NCBI GenBank assembly: GCA_022592445.1
Contig: JABYQR010000080.1
Coordinates: forward strand, 79,016-143,015
Length of the DNA: 64,000 nt
Source: Cytidiella melzeri
Taxonomy: Eukaryota > Basidiomycota > Agaricomycetes > Polyporales > Irpicaceae
Direction: 5' to 3'
The notes beneath the pieces are model-generated. The model was given only the letters and a program-made list of their open reading frames with translations. It had not been told where the DNA came from and did no database searches. Positions 9,801 to 18,800 of the stretch are shown here, one piece after another; the first letter of the stretch is position 1; every line of letters starts with the position of its first letter. The translations under genes were made by a program, and so were the position numbers.

Positions 9801-10621
9801 ATCTTCGGGTTCTCTGTTAGATCAATCGTGTGATCCCAGGGTTGGTGCTCTGGGAGGCGCTGTGATGCTTCTTCGGAAAAGACTTTCTGGTGCCTGCGGT
9901 ATTCTTCTGGAACCATCTGTTCGAATGTCTGTTGTTCTTTGGATTGATGGGCCTTAGCCGCAATATCTGTAGAGTACGTATAGCTAGCACAGGACCAAAG
10001 CTCTTCTTTGGTGTCCTGAATGATACCGGCTCTGAGCCAGGCTCGTCTCTGCTTCCGATTGGCTGTGATAGACTGGAAGGGTTCGAAGTCTTCTTCGGCT
10101 TCCAGCTCCATTTCTCCGGTAGCCCAATTGATCTTGGGGTTTGCTTTGCGAAGCCAGGGTAGGCCTAGAATGCAATCTTCTGGTCCGATGTCTGTGACCA
10201 AAAATGTTGCGTTTTCTTTGATAGCCCCAACTTGTAGTTCGAGCTCTGCTCTGTGTGTGATACGTCCTCCTTGATTTAGAGTCCCATCGATGTTGTGGAG
10301 TGGGATCTGTCTTTCTAAGGGGACCGTACGTACTCGGTGCCGGTTGACAAAGTCTTGACTTAGGAACAATGCGGTGGCTCCTGAGTCAATCATAGCTTTG
10401 ATGCCCTTTTCTCTGAACACTCCTTTGAGCGTTATTGGAACTCGGAAATGCATGCTAAGCGGATCTATTTCAGGCACTATGCAAGACGACAAAGTTTCGT
10501 AGTAGTTATACATGTCGTTAAATAAAGCTGAAGGCAGCGAATCAGGTTGCTGAGCGGGGCGGGTAATTACTACAGGGGGACTAAAAACTGTGTCCGTGGG
10601 GGAATCATCATTGTCCTCCAC
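6860..10621 (-). CDS. Element A Pol polyprotein (PR-RT-RH-IN-chromodomain)
   Basis: 1253 residues from the first usable codon (a GTG); the frame is open further upstream past the gag stop at 10681, so pol is made by frameshifting rather than from its own start. Domains in order: aspartic protease (MIDSGAT near residue 77, ILGLPWL near 150), RT ([16 protein letters not shown]; catalytic box VYLDDIL near 430), RNase H (IEVDASG, YEIYDREMLAI, ITDHQN), integrase zinc domain (GHPGKHAT...CDKCQRTK), integrase core with D in VGVDLVG, D in ISDRGPQF and E in NGQTERTNQE, and a C-terminal chromodomain (YEVEKILDSQ...YLVKWKGYGEGDVTWEP). Nothing essential is broken, so this enzyme could still be active. The chromodomain is expected to guide integration to modified chromatin. 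Confidence 0.95.
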   Translation of the reverse strand: MEDNDDSPTDTVFSPPVVITRPAQQPDSLPSALFNDMYNYYETLSSCIVPEIDPLSMHFRVPITLKGVFREKGIKAMIDSGATALFLSQDFVNRHRVRTVPLERQIPLHNIDGTLNQGGRITHRAELELQVGAIKENATFLVTDIGPEDCILGLPWLRKANPKINWATGEMELEAEEDFEPFQSITANRKQRRAWLRAGIIQDTKEELWSCASYTYSTDIAAKAHQSKEQQTFEQMVPEEYRRHQKVFSEEASQRLPEHQPWDHTIDLTENPKMFRSKVYPMSPNEQAELDKFIEENLAKGYIVPSKSPMASPVFFVKKKDGKLRLVQDYRRLNDITIKNRYPLPLVSDITNRLRQAKIFTKFDVRWGYHNIRIKENDEWKGAFVTNRGLFEPKVMLFGMTNSPATFQAMMNSIFADLIAEGKVSVYLDDILIFSSDITEHRKLVHEVLARLEANDLYLRPEKCEFEQSQVEYLGLIIGNGKIRMDSGKIEAITNWPVPQNLRDVRGFIGFANFYRRFIKDFARHTRPLHDLTKKDQPWKWGEAQQNAFQMLKDAFTQEPILVTWEPDRPTRIEVDASGFATGGVLLQKLEDGQWHPVAFRSQSMAEAERNYEIYDREMLAIIRALEDWRHYLEGLPAPFEIITDHQNLQYWRTAQDLSRRQARWSLYLSRFDFVLTHKPGKTLTQGDPLSRVRTLEVLDASDNKEQVVLKPEYFQTIAASSTLETDPLEARIRDISLREAEVVQGLAKLKKDGPRKLTDGGLEWEEDSGLVYYKGKLYIPKDREVRKEIVRRCHDALPAGHPGKHATLELVTRHYWWPRMASFVEQYVLGCDKCQRTKSAQHPVAPIQPIEVPDGPWQVVGVDLVGPLPRSKGFDMIAVYTDLYSKQTHVIPTQSTVTADGIADLHIREVFRLHGIPRQFISDRGPQFAARVMQALYKRLGITGAMTTAYHPQANGQTERTNQEVEKILRLFVDQRQDDWAEYIPVAEFAINSRVNSSTQHSPFEVMYGYLPDFTIPIGRQSRMPNLDARLEKLRQVRAEAEAASRLSKEKMAEASGYTRRATPVFKEGDLVWLSSKNVKVHQQSDKLGPRQLGPFTVLQKTGEHTYRIKLKSGYRIHDNINVERLSPYRGNEVNGLIPEPPAPIIVDDQQVYEVEKILDSQIYRKQMQYLVKWKGYGEGDVTWEPAVNLTNAKESIAEFHARHTNAPRNCPKHSSTPFLGNRWRTSQKLLHLTSSGQMVESLVLVHRGDEF

Positions 10622-10680
10622 TTCTTCTATGTAGGTTTTTCCAGAGGGACTCGAGGGTGCGGTTTCACCTGGAGTCCTCT

Positions 10681-11745
10681 CTAAAAATCCCGTTGATTGC
10701 CGAGCTGCTTGACTTGGTCCGTGAGGGATGACATCTGCTTCATAATGGCATCGTAGTCAAACGGAGTTGAAGACGAAGAGCTGGCAACGGTTGCGGCGGG
10801 CGGGGTAGGTAAGGGCCTCGCGGACGAGGACGACGAGGGGGCCGAAGTGGACGGATCGAAAAGAGTGCTGGCAGCCACCTTCTGTTGCCTAGGTGGGTAC
10901 CCAAGGAACCGGCTTTGGCACACTTGCGTCTGATGGTTGCCTCCACAATGTCCACACAATTCCCGATCATGTTTGCCGTCTTTCTTCTGGTGCTCCTTAG
11001 ATCCACATCCGTAGCATCTTCCATTCATTGCTTTCATGAAATCAGCACGTGTTTTCCCATTGGGACCGACTTTAGTGGCATCAATTTCCATAGCATTGGA
11101 ATCACGAGACGGTTGGACAAAAGGAGCCGGGGACGAGGTGGAGACCGGGGTAGATTTGAACACGTTGGGGACTGTTCGACCTTGTTCACGAGCTTTTTCC
11201 TGAGCTCGAACCCGAAGACGATTGTCGATGTCTGTGGCCACATTGATCAGATCAACAAGGGTGACATGGGACCGTGCGGTGTGAACTAGTTCATCCTTAA
11301 TCGTGGTGCTCAGATGTTCATAGTAGCGATCACGAAGGTCTTGTGTCGAGTAACCTGTCCTGTCCATGATTTCCCGGAATCGGGCCGTGTATTCGGGAAC
11401 CGTCTTTTTGCCTTGCCACAGCTCCCTGAGCTTGGCCTTGGCATCCACCATTTCATCAACTGGTTCAAATCGTGCTTTGAACGCCGTTCTGAAGTCGTCC
11501 CAATCACCATTGAATGCCATTTGATGACTGGCAATCAAGTCCATGTGGGGCGTTGCCCAAACTGCTGCATCTTCTGTCATAAATGACAGGGCCGACGAAA
11601 TCCAGAGATGATCCAACCGAGTCTGACCACCTTGAGCATTATACGGAGACAGCTTCTCGTTGAACTGCGCATACATTGAGAAGGCAGCTAAAAAGCGACG
11701 TGCGTCACTACTAGCATTGCCCTTAAAGCTGGCGGGTTTTTCCAC
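10681..11745 (-). CDS. Element A Gag, main part
   Basis: A capsid/nucleocapsid protein. The open frame gives at least 354 residues and continues upstream to near 11840 without an ATG. The capsid-like region contains 'LDHLWISSALSFMTEDAAVW', 'WDDFRTAFKARFEP' and 'LRELWQGKKTVPEYTARFRE', the usual retrotransposon gag core. Two cysteine/histidine clusters near the C-terminus (CYGCGSKEHQKK and CGHCGGNHQTQVC) act as nucleic-acid-binding knuckles. The stop TAG at 10681-10683 is preceded by five T's, with pol in the -1 frame. The N-terminal part lies in another frame (11814-12242), so a frameshift or splice separates them here; in element B the equivalent regions share one frame. Confidence 0.85.
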   Translation of the reverse strand: MEKPASFKGNASSDARRFLAAFSMYAQFNEKLSPYNAQGGQTRLDHLWISSALSFMTEDAAVWATPHMDLIASHQMAFNGDWDDFRTAFKARFEPVDEMVDAKAKLRELWQGKKTVPEYTARFREIMDRTGYSTQDLRDRYYEHLSTTIKDELVHTARSHVTLVDLINVATDIDNRLRVRAQEKAREQGRTVPNVFKSTPVSTSSPAPFVQPSRDSNAMEIDATKVGPNGKTRADFMKAMNGRCYGCGSKEHQKKDGKHDRELCGHCGGNHQTQVCQSRFLGYPPRQQKVAASTLFDPSTSAPSSSSSARPLPTPPAATVASSSSSTPFDYDAIMKQMSSLTDQVKQLGNQRDF

Positions 11746-11813
11746 AACCCTTTCCCGTGACCTATTGTTTACCGGTTGTTGCTGGTTCTGAACCAGGGCT
11801 GTGATAGCTTGTG

Positions 11814-12242
11814 TCAGCTGTTGCTGACCGAGGAGTAGCGCATGCAGAGTTGTTCTGCTGTGGGGGGCGGGGACGGCTCTTGTGTGGGGGCGGGAGTTGC
11901 TGCCCTGGAAGCATGCTGAGAGACATTGGTGGAATCCATCTGGTATTGTTCCTGGGTGAAGGTTCGATCGAAGTCTTCTTCAGGTTCAGGTAGTGGTGGG
12001 AGAGATTCAAGAATGCGATCTTCCTGCCAGTGATGGATGGGTCGATACTGATTTGCGTAACGACCAGGGTATTCTACTCTGTTGTACCGGTTGGGACACG
12101 GTTGTACTTCACAAATCTGATGTCCTTCGTCTGAATCGTAGCTTTCGTCTCTGACAGTCTGGTTGTTGAAGGCGTGGGGGTAGTTTTCGCAGGGAAGATG
12201 ATCTCTGGACCAAATGCTACTATTGGGACTTTGGGAAGCCAC
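11814..12242 (-). CDS. Element A Gag N-terminal extension
   Basis: This open frame lacks an ATG at its start (it opens with GTG). It contains 'DEGHQICEVQPCPNRY', which matches 'YIEICEQQPCPNRN' upstream of gag in element B, where it is in frame with gag. It is therefore the N-terminal part of Gag rather than a separate gene. It ends at a stop at 11814, and the gag frame continues one frame over ('GQQQLTQAITALVQ'). Either a 1-nt indel has broken element A's gag, or the join is made by splicing or frameshifting. The conserved Cys pair hints at a small metal site, but no known domain was recognised. Confidence 0.6.
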   Translation of the reverse strand: MASQSPNSSIWSRDHLPCENYPHAFNNQTVRDESYDSDEGHQICEVQPCPNRYNRVEYPGRYANQYRPIHHWQEDRILESLPPLPEPEEDFDRTFTQEQYQMDSTNVSQHASRAATPAPTQEPSPPPTAEQLCMRYSSVSNS

Positions 12243-12254
12243 ACTGTATTCTAT

Positions 12255-13012
12255 TTAGAACGAGATGAAATACTCGTCCGCCCAAACTTTGTCTAACCCT
12301 TTGAACACCTGCTCGTAGTTCCTCCTTAGACCCGTGAAACTGATTCCTCCAATTGCCTTTAGTCCCCAATCCAGCAGTTGCCACTCACGATGAGTGATGA
12401 CAGGGGCCCGGGTTGGTAATTCCTCTAGAAGCTTCTCTAGCTTCTGTTTCTCCTGCTCAAACTGTCGCTTTGTATCTTTGTGGAGCTGGTGGTACTTTTC
12501 AATGGTAGGGAGTATCGACAGACGTTGGAGTGTGGCAGTGAGCTTGGGCGTGAAGATACCTCGGAGGTCTTCAACAGTGTGCTTGCGGAAGTCGATGAGA
12601 GTCGGCTTTGCTGCTATGAGGGCTGCGCTAGGGTTGGTAGCGGGCCGGACTGGGAAGCGTTCTGCTAAGAAGGCTTCTTAGGGAGATTTGCTAATGCCTC
12701 AGCTCGTTCGCGTGCGGTGCGGGCAGCAAACTCTTTGGACTCTGCGCGGAGTTTCTCAAACTCCTCTGCTGTTGGGAATCTGTGTGTGAGGGAGGGGCCC
12801 TTGGGTTTGCGACGACCGACGTATGAAGCAATAGCCTTAAGTTCCTTCTCCGTGTATTTGTGACTCTTGCCACGTGCGTGCTCTGCGTCGAGTTGATCAA
12901 ACACAGCCTTAGGTAAGGCGCGATGGATCTGGACTTCTCGACGTGCTTGGTTCAGATCCTTGTGCAAAGGATCTGGACGAGCGGTGAAACGGGAGTGGGA
13001 TTCTTTCGGCAC
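12255..13012 (-). pseudogene. Element A upstream ORF ('ORF0'), frameshifted
   Basis: A coding region upstream of gag that is conserved in element B (21218-22045) and is not a standard gypsy gene. The first part (13012-12665) opens with GTG-Pro-Lys and contains 'YTEKELKAIASYVGRR', equal to 'YTEKDLEAIVSYVSRR' in B. After a frameshift near 12665-12690 it continues as 'TLIDFRKHTVEDLRGIF...' and 'LLDWGLKAIGGISFTGLRR', matching 'ALNWGLQSVGQINFTQLRK' in B, and stops at TAA 12255-12257. It is rich in charged helix and looks like a soluble, nucleic-acid-binding or structural protein; no known domain was recognised. A splice acceptor-like TTCTTAG stands directly before the first codons. Confidence 0.65.
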
Positions 13013-13091
13013 TAAGAATCAACCACGGAAAGTGAACGAGTTAGCGATCAAGCACGTCAAGACGGACGGCGATGGCTTACTCTCAAACGTA

Positions 13092-13126
13092 GGGGGGAAT
13101 AAACTTTTTAAAACTGGGGGGAATAG
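13092..13126 (-). promoter_or_regulatory. Conserved leader motif of element A
   Basis: In the sense direction this reads C-run, AGTTTTAAAAAGTTTA, C-run. The same arrangement occurs in element B's leader (21957-21996), although the LTRs of the two elements are unrelated. It lies about 60 nt inside the 5' LTR, where packaging or dimerisation signals are expected; that role is inference. Confidence 0.5.
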
Positions 13127-13185
13127 GAAGACTTGATCCAAGCTAAGGGCAGTCGTGCCGGTAGCTGTGTGGTATCTTGACCTAA

Positions 13186-13941
13186 TGTCGCGGAGCGACT
13201 GCTGCTATGCTGATAACCCTAAAGAGGGAGTGAAGTAGAGAGGAAGGGGGTGGATCTCCAACGACGACAACGAGGTCAAAGTCGATGATGAGCAGGCAAG
13301 CAGGCACTGGGGCCGGATACTGGCAGTGCAAATGACGAAGTTAATATTATGCTTATACTAGGTTACATTGAGTAACTCACCTGGCAGTGCAAATGACGAA
13401 GAGGTCAAGATGCAGAACCAGGGAGGGTAAGGGGTACTATATATACTGTGTCTGGGTGGTCTGTGCACCAGTTCCCACACTAGGGACTGGAGTAACTGTG
13501 GGCTGGAGTAACAATAGAACAATAAGGGACCAGGGTAACTGTCAAGGACCTGAGTAACTGTCAAGGACCTGAGTAACTGTCAAGGACCTGAGTAACTGTC
13601 AAGGACCAGGGTACATAGAACAATAGATTAGAACAATAGACAATAGAACAATAGCATCAGGAACAATAGAACAATAGGAACTGGGGGAATCCCTGGGGAA
13701 TCCCCATCAATGGAAGAGGAACAATAGAACAATAGCCTAGGTTGATCTGGAACCGCTCCAGACTGAGTCTAGGGTTTGGGTCTGGACTATTGATAAATAA
13801 GGCAGGATGTCACGTGACCCGGGTTAGGGTTATGTCCGGTAACACTCCTAGCCGGAAAATAAGCGCTCTAGATAGGCGCCCAAGGCTGTAAACTTGTGAC
13901 ATTGTTGGAAAAATCCGGTCTCTGTTGGACTATCCATGTCA
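13186..13941 (-). repeat. 5' LTR of element A
   Basis: 756 bp. It differs from the 3' LTR by two 1-nt deletions and one substitution seen by eye, and is followed by the target duplication ATTGT (13942-13946). It would hold the promoter for the minus-strand transcript. Confidence 0.95.
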
Positions 13942-15289
13942 ATTGTTGTCAGACAAGACGGGGCTGTCTCAATTTCGAGAAGACAAGAGTGCTTGGCCTG
14001 TGTACCTCACAATAGGGAATATTGACAAAGAAACTCGACGTCAATCCAGCTCACATGCAACAATCCTTCTCGGCTATATTCCTGTTGCCAAACTCGACTG
14101 CTGGTCTGCCATACTGAAGAAAACAACCCGGTATACACTCTTCCACCAATGCATGAGGGCAATGTTGAACTCGCTGGTTGCAGCCGGATCGAATGGAGTA
14201 GAGATGGTTTGCGCAGACGGAATGGTTTGCAAAGTTTGGCCCATTCTTGCTGCGTATGTTGCCAATTATCCTGAGCAGTGCCTGGTTGCGTGCTGCTTGG
14301 AAAACCGGTGTCCTATTTGCCAGGTAGAGCCCAATATGTGCGGTTCACACATACCTACAGCAGCGCAAACAGAGGCTGACACGCTCCGCGTTTTGGACAA
14401 CACTCGTGCTAGTAATTCCGAAGCTTTGTTGAAGGTACATGGCGTGCGTCCTGTCTGGTCACCGTTCTGGAGAGACTTGCCACATATGGAGATCTTCCGT
14501 TGTTTTACTCCTGATCTGCTGCACCAGCTATACAAGGGGGTCTTCAAGGATCATCTTATCAAGTGGTGAGCGGAATTGATTGGTGAGCAAGAGCTGGACA
14601 GCCAATTTTGAGCCATGACTACTCACCCAAATCTTTGACATCTCAAGAACGGGATATCATCGGTATCACAGTGAACAGGGAGGGAGCACAAGGCAATGGC
14701 AAAGGTGTTTGTTGGCATCCTCTCTGGCGCAGTAGACGATTGTGTGATCGTGGCCGTTAAATCCATTCTCAACTTCATCTACCTTGTGTCCCTGCATTCC
14801 CATTCCCGAACCACTCTCCGCTTGCTTCAACAAGCACTTGACGACTTTCACGCAGCCAAGGATGTCTTCATCGAGCTAGAAGCCAGGTCAGCAGCTCACT
14901 TCAACATTCCCAAGATTCATTCGATGGAGCACTACACGGAGCTCATTGAGCTGTTTGGATCTGCCGATGGACACAATACTGAGTCTCCTGAACGACTCCA
15001 CATCGACTACGCAAAGGAGGCGTATCGAGCCAGTAACAAGCGCAATTACACAATCCAAATGGTCAAGTGGCTACGGAGACAGGAAGCTGTCAATCAATTT
15101 GCAATTTACCTTGACTGGCACCGGCAATGTCAGCTTTGAGCTGCAGCTAGTCACAGTGCGCCAATTTTACTACTCTCTGAGCTACTACTGAGCAAGACTT
15201 GTGAAGTTGAAGCAGATGCCAGCAATACAGACACCATTGTTCTTGCACGTTCACATTCTGCGGTGCCAATTCAGGCTGACAACCTCGAG
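13942..15289 (+). pseudogene. Plavaka-type transposase, segment 2 (core)
   Basis: Continuation of the transposase after element A: 'LSDKTGLSQFREDKSAWPVY', then 'GNIDKETRR', 'HATILLGYIPVAKLDC', 'GVEMVCADGM' and 'FPILAAYVA'-type Plavaka signatures, a zinc-binding run CCLENRCPICQ, and 'FTPDLLHQLYKGVFKDHLIKW' at 14507-14569. After an intron at about 14570-14600 the sequence carries two in-frame TGA codons (near 14634 and 14670), then reads on as 'KVFVGILSGAVDD', 'FNIPKIHSMEHYTELI' and 'SADGHNTESPERLHIDYAKE'. The frame stops again at 15139. The segment ends where element B is inserted and resumes at 22555. Several TGA codons fit C-to-T or G-to-A decay. Confidence 0.8.
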
Positions 15290-15799
15290 TGTCAGGAACA
15301 CAACCAAACTCTATGAAGAGCGAAGGAGTGACGACAAGGGGGGGAGGAACGACGAGCGGACTCGCGTGGACGATGACAACAGGGATAATGATGATGAGGA
15401 AAGAGGGAGATACGACGCCGAGGGAGTAGCTAACAGTGAGCTAAAGACCAGGTTATATTAGTACTGTAAAGGACTAGGTACAAGGTGAACGTCACCTAAA
15501 GACCAGGAGGTGGAATCTGAGGTCTTTAGGGAGCTACAGAGTGGGTTTATATACATCTCAGACAAGGACCCCTGGTACCGGGTCTGTACTCCTAACACTG
15601 CCGTGGGAATGTATGGTGTGCTATGGTGCGATGTTCTACAATGTTCCAGCACCTTCTATGATCATGTGACCAGTCTGTCACATGCACTTGATCACATGCA
15701 GTAGCCATGTACCATCGATAAGATAAGATAAGGAAATTGAGAAGGTAGGATAACGAAAATAAAAGGAAAAGAAAGGAAAAAGTGTGCATGGTCGTGACA
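15290..15799 (-). repeat. 3' LTR of element B
   Basis: 510 bp, TGTCAGGAAC...GTCGTGACA on the plus strand, with a polypurine tract just inside (15800-15812; AGGAGGGGGG on the sense strand). A related solo LTR occurs at 57411-57907. Confidence 0.95.
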
Positions 15800-15810
15800 T
15801 TACCCCCCTC

Positions 15811-18800
15811 CTAAAGGCCTTTTCTCCGGAAGGCAGGAGTTGAGTCTTTTCCGTCTTCCCACAAGGATACGCGTCGTAGAGTTTCTGAAGGTAGTTTCTC
15901 AAAATTCTCGTTGATTGGTTGGAAATTCATCGCCAAGAATAGAGATGCAGCGATTGGTCGTGGAGCTCCTGGGTGCCGTCTGTGGAAATCTTTAACTGCT
16001 TCATCAGCATGAGTGACGTTGGTTGCGGGTTCCCAGGAGTTTTCTGAATCTGGGTATCCTCTCCACTTGACGCGGTACTGAAACTCTCTCTTCCGTCCAA
16101 AGATCCTAGAATCAAGGATCTGTTCTACTTCGTACTCCTCTTCTTCGTCAACTACAATCGGATCCGGTTCAGGAAATTCCCGGTTAGGGACCAAACTTGC
16201 CGTTTTGGCCGGTCGTAGCCTATCTACATGGAACACGGGGTGTCGCTTGTCTCGAATGGTGAGTTTGACCCGATAATTCAGGTCCCCAATCTTTTCCAAG
16301 ACTTCATAAGGACCATCTCGTTTCGGTGCTAGTTTTGCCACCGGCTGTTCCTTTGGATGCTTCTCGCGCTCCACGTAAACCTTATCACCGACTTTAAACT
16401 GCGGCGCCTTTGTAACTCCGTGATCATAGAATCGCTTCATGCGTTCTGCCGTGAGTTGTAGCGCAGCTTTGGCATCTTTTTGGGCTTCTCGGAGTGCTCG
16501 AAGACGCTCGTCTGCTGCAGGAACGTTTGATACCGGATTCAAAGGCACCTGGAACTCTGGTAGATACCCATAGATCAGTTCAAAGGGGGCCTTCCCGGTG
16601 GACGAGTGTACTCGGCTATTGAGCGCAAACTCCGCAATTGGCAACCAGTCTACCCAGTCATCCTGTCGGAAGGAACAGAATACTCGGAGATATTGTTCTA
16701 TCTCTTGGTTCATATGTTCTGTTTTACCGTCTGTCTGAGGGTGGTACGCAGTGGACATAGACGACTTTACTCCGAGTGCATCGTAGATAGCACGGAGAAA
16801 CTTGGATGCGAATACCGATCCACGGTCTGAGATCATCTGACGAGGTACACCATGGAGTCGAAACACGTTTGCAATATAGTCCTGCACGTGTTCGGGAGTT
16901 TTCATGCTTTCTCGTGATGGATAGCAATGCACCTGCGCTGTTGTCCGATCAACTACAACCGTGATAGAATCGTATCCTTTACATGGCGGTAACTTGACAA
17001 TGAAGTCCGTGGTAACGCTTTCCCATGGAGCATTGGGCGGATCTAATGGATTGAGTGGGCCACGTGGTGGTGCGGGGAATGTCTTGGTTCTTTGACAAGT
17101 ATCACACGTGTCTACATAGTCATTGACAAAGCGTGTCATGCTGGGCCACCAGTAGTTCCGAGAGAGTAGTTCCAGCGTTTTGTACCTGCCCGGGTGTCCA
17201 GCGGCGGGTAAGTCGTGATGTCTCCGAACTAGTTCCTTTCGGATTTCGTCATCTTTAGGAACATAAACTTTTCCCCGGAACAATAACAGTCCATTCTCGT
17301 TGTTCCACTCTTCGAGTCCCCGGCTAAGAAGGCGAGGTCCGAGTTTCTTGACTTTGGCAAGTGCTTCTGCCACCTCGGTTTCTCGAAGAGAACAGTCACG
17401 GATACGTTTCAACAAGTCTCTGTCTGGCTGTACACTAGCTTGCCCACGTTGCGAAGCGGCAGCTCGGAAAACTTCAGGCGCTAATACTACTTGTGACAGA
17501 TTGTCTTCTTCGTCTTTGACCTCGTGTTGGCCCAATCGTGACATGGAATCCGACTTTCCCATAGATTTCCCGGGCTTTGGGATGATCTCAAAGTTGAAAC
17601 GTGAGAGGAACAATGACCAACGCGCTTGACGACGTGTCAAATTGCGAGCGGTCTTCCAATACTCGAGATTCTTGTGGTCAGAGAAAATAGGGAATTTCTC
17701 TGGTAGCCCTTCCAAATAATGACGCCAGTCTTCAAGGGCTCGTACAATTGCCATAAGTTCTCGGTCGTAGATCTCATAGTTTCGTTCGGTCTCAGTCATG
17801 CCTTCAGACCGATAGGCTACTGGATGCCACGTGCCGTCTTCGGCTTGTTGTTCCAACACCCCTCCCATTGCATATCCGGATGCATCCGTTTCCAAACGTG
17901 TGGGTCTATCAAAACTCCACATTGCCAATACTGGTGCTTCCACGAATCGTCGGCGGAGTTCATCGAACGCCGACTGTTCTTCAGGACCCCATTTCCAAGG
18001 GACCTTACCCGTGAGACGGTCTAGGGGTTTACATATCTTCCCAAAATCCCTGATGAACCTTCGGTAAAAGTTTGCAAACCCACGGAATCGGCGGATGTCA
18101 GAGACGTTCTGCGGTACAGGCCATTCAGCCACTGCCTTTACTTTGACAGGATCCATACGTAACTGATTGTGGCCAATGATGACGCCAAGGTACTCCGTTT
18201 CTGATCTCTCAAACTCGCATTTCTCAGGTTTCAAGAATAGGTCATGTTGCCTGAGCCGTCTCAGAACTTCATGTACCACCTCGCGGTGCTCGGATATCTC
18301 CTTAGAATAGATAAGGATATCGTCTAAGTAGACTGTGACTTTGCCTTCGGCAATGAGGTCGGCAAAAATATCATTCATCATATTCTGGAATGTAGCCGGA
18401 GAGTTTGTTAGTCCGAAGAACATGACGGTCGGTTCGAAAAGTCCACGGTTGGTTACAAACGCTGCCTTGTTTCATCTCCTTCTTTGATGCGGACATTGTT
18501 ATATCCCCATCTGACATCTAGTTTGGTGAAGAACCTAGCGCCTCGCAGTCTATCCATGAGTTCGGAGATCAACGGCAATGGATACCTGTTTTTGATAGTG
18601 ACTTCGTTTAGCTTCCGGTAATCCTGCACTGGGCGTAACTTTCCATCCTTTTTCTTGACAAAGAAGAAGGGTGATGCCATGGGGGACTTTGACGGTCGAA
18701 TGTACCCTTTCTCTAAATTTTCTCGGATAAACTTGTCAAGCTCTTCTTGCTCGGGATGGGACAGTGGGTAAACTTTTGCATGGAATCCTTTTGCTTCCGG

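Larger units (their letters stand above)
6091..13941 (-). mobile_element. Ty3/gypsy chromovirus, element A (full length)
   Basis: A 7851-bp LTR retrotransposon in reverse orientation, flanked by the exact 5-bp duplication ATTGT (6086-6090, 13942-13946). The LTRs (758 and 756 bp) differ at about three positions, so the insertion is recent. Order in the sense direction: 5' LTR, leader with a conserved T/A-rich motif, an extra upstream ORF, gag, pol (protease, RT, RNase H, integrase, chromodomain), polypurine tract, 3' LTR. It lies inside the Plavaka transposase gene, and removing it restores the host reading frame exactly. Confidence 0.95.

Noticed and set aside
13186..13190. Standard tRNA primer-binding site next to element A's 5' LTR
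   Set aside because: The sense sequence (TTAGGTCAAGATACC) does not begin with the usual TGG and I could not match it to a tRNA 3' end; B has TTAGGTAGAATC. Priming is left open.
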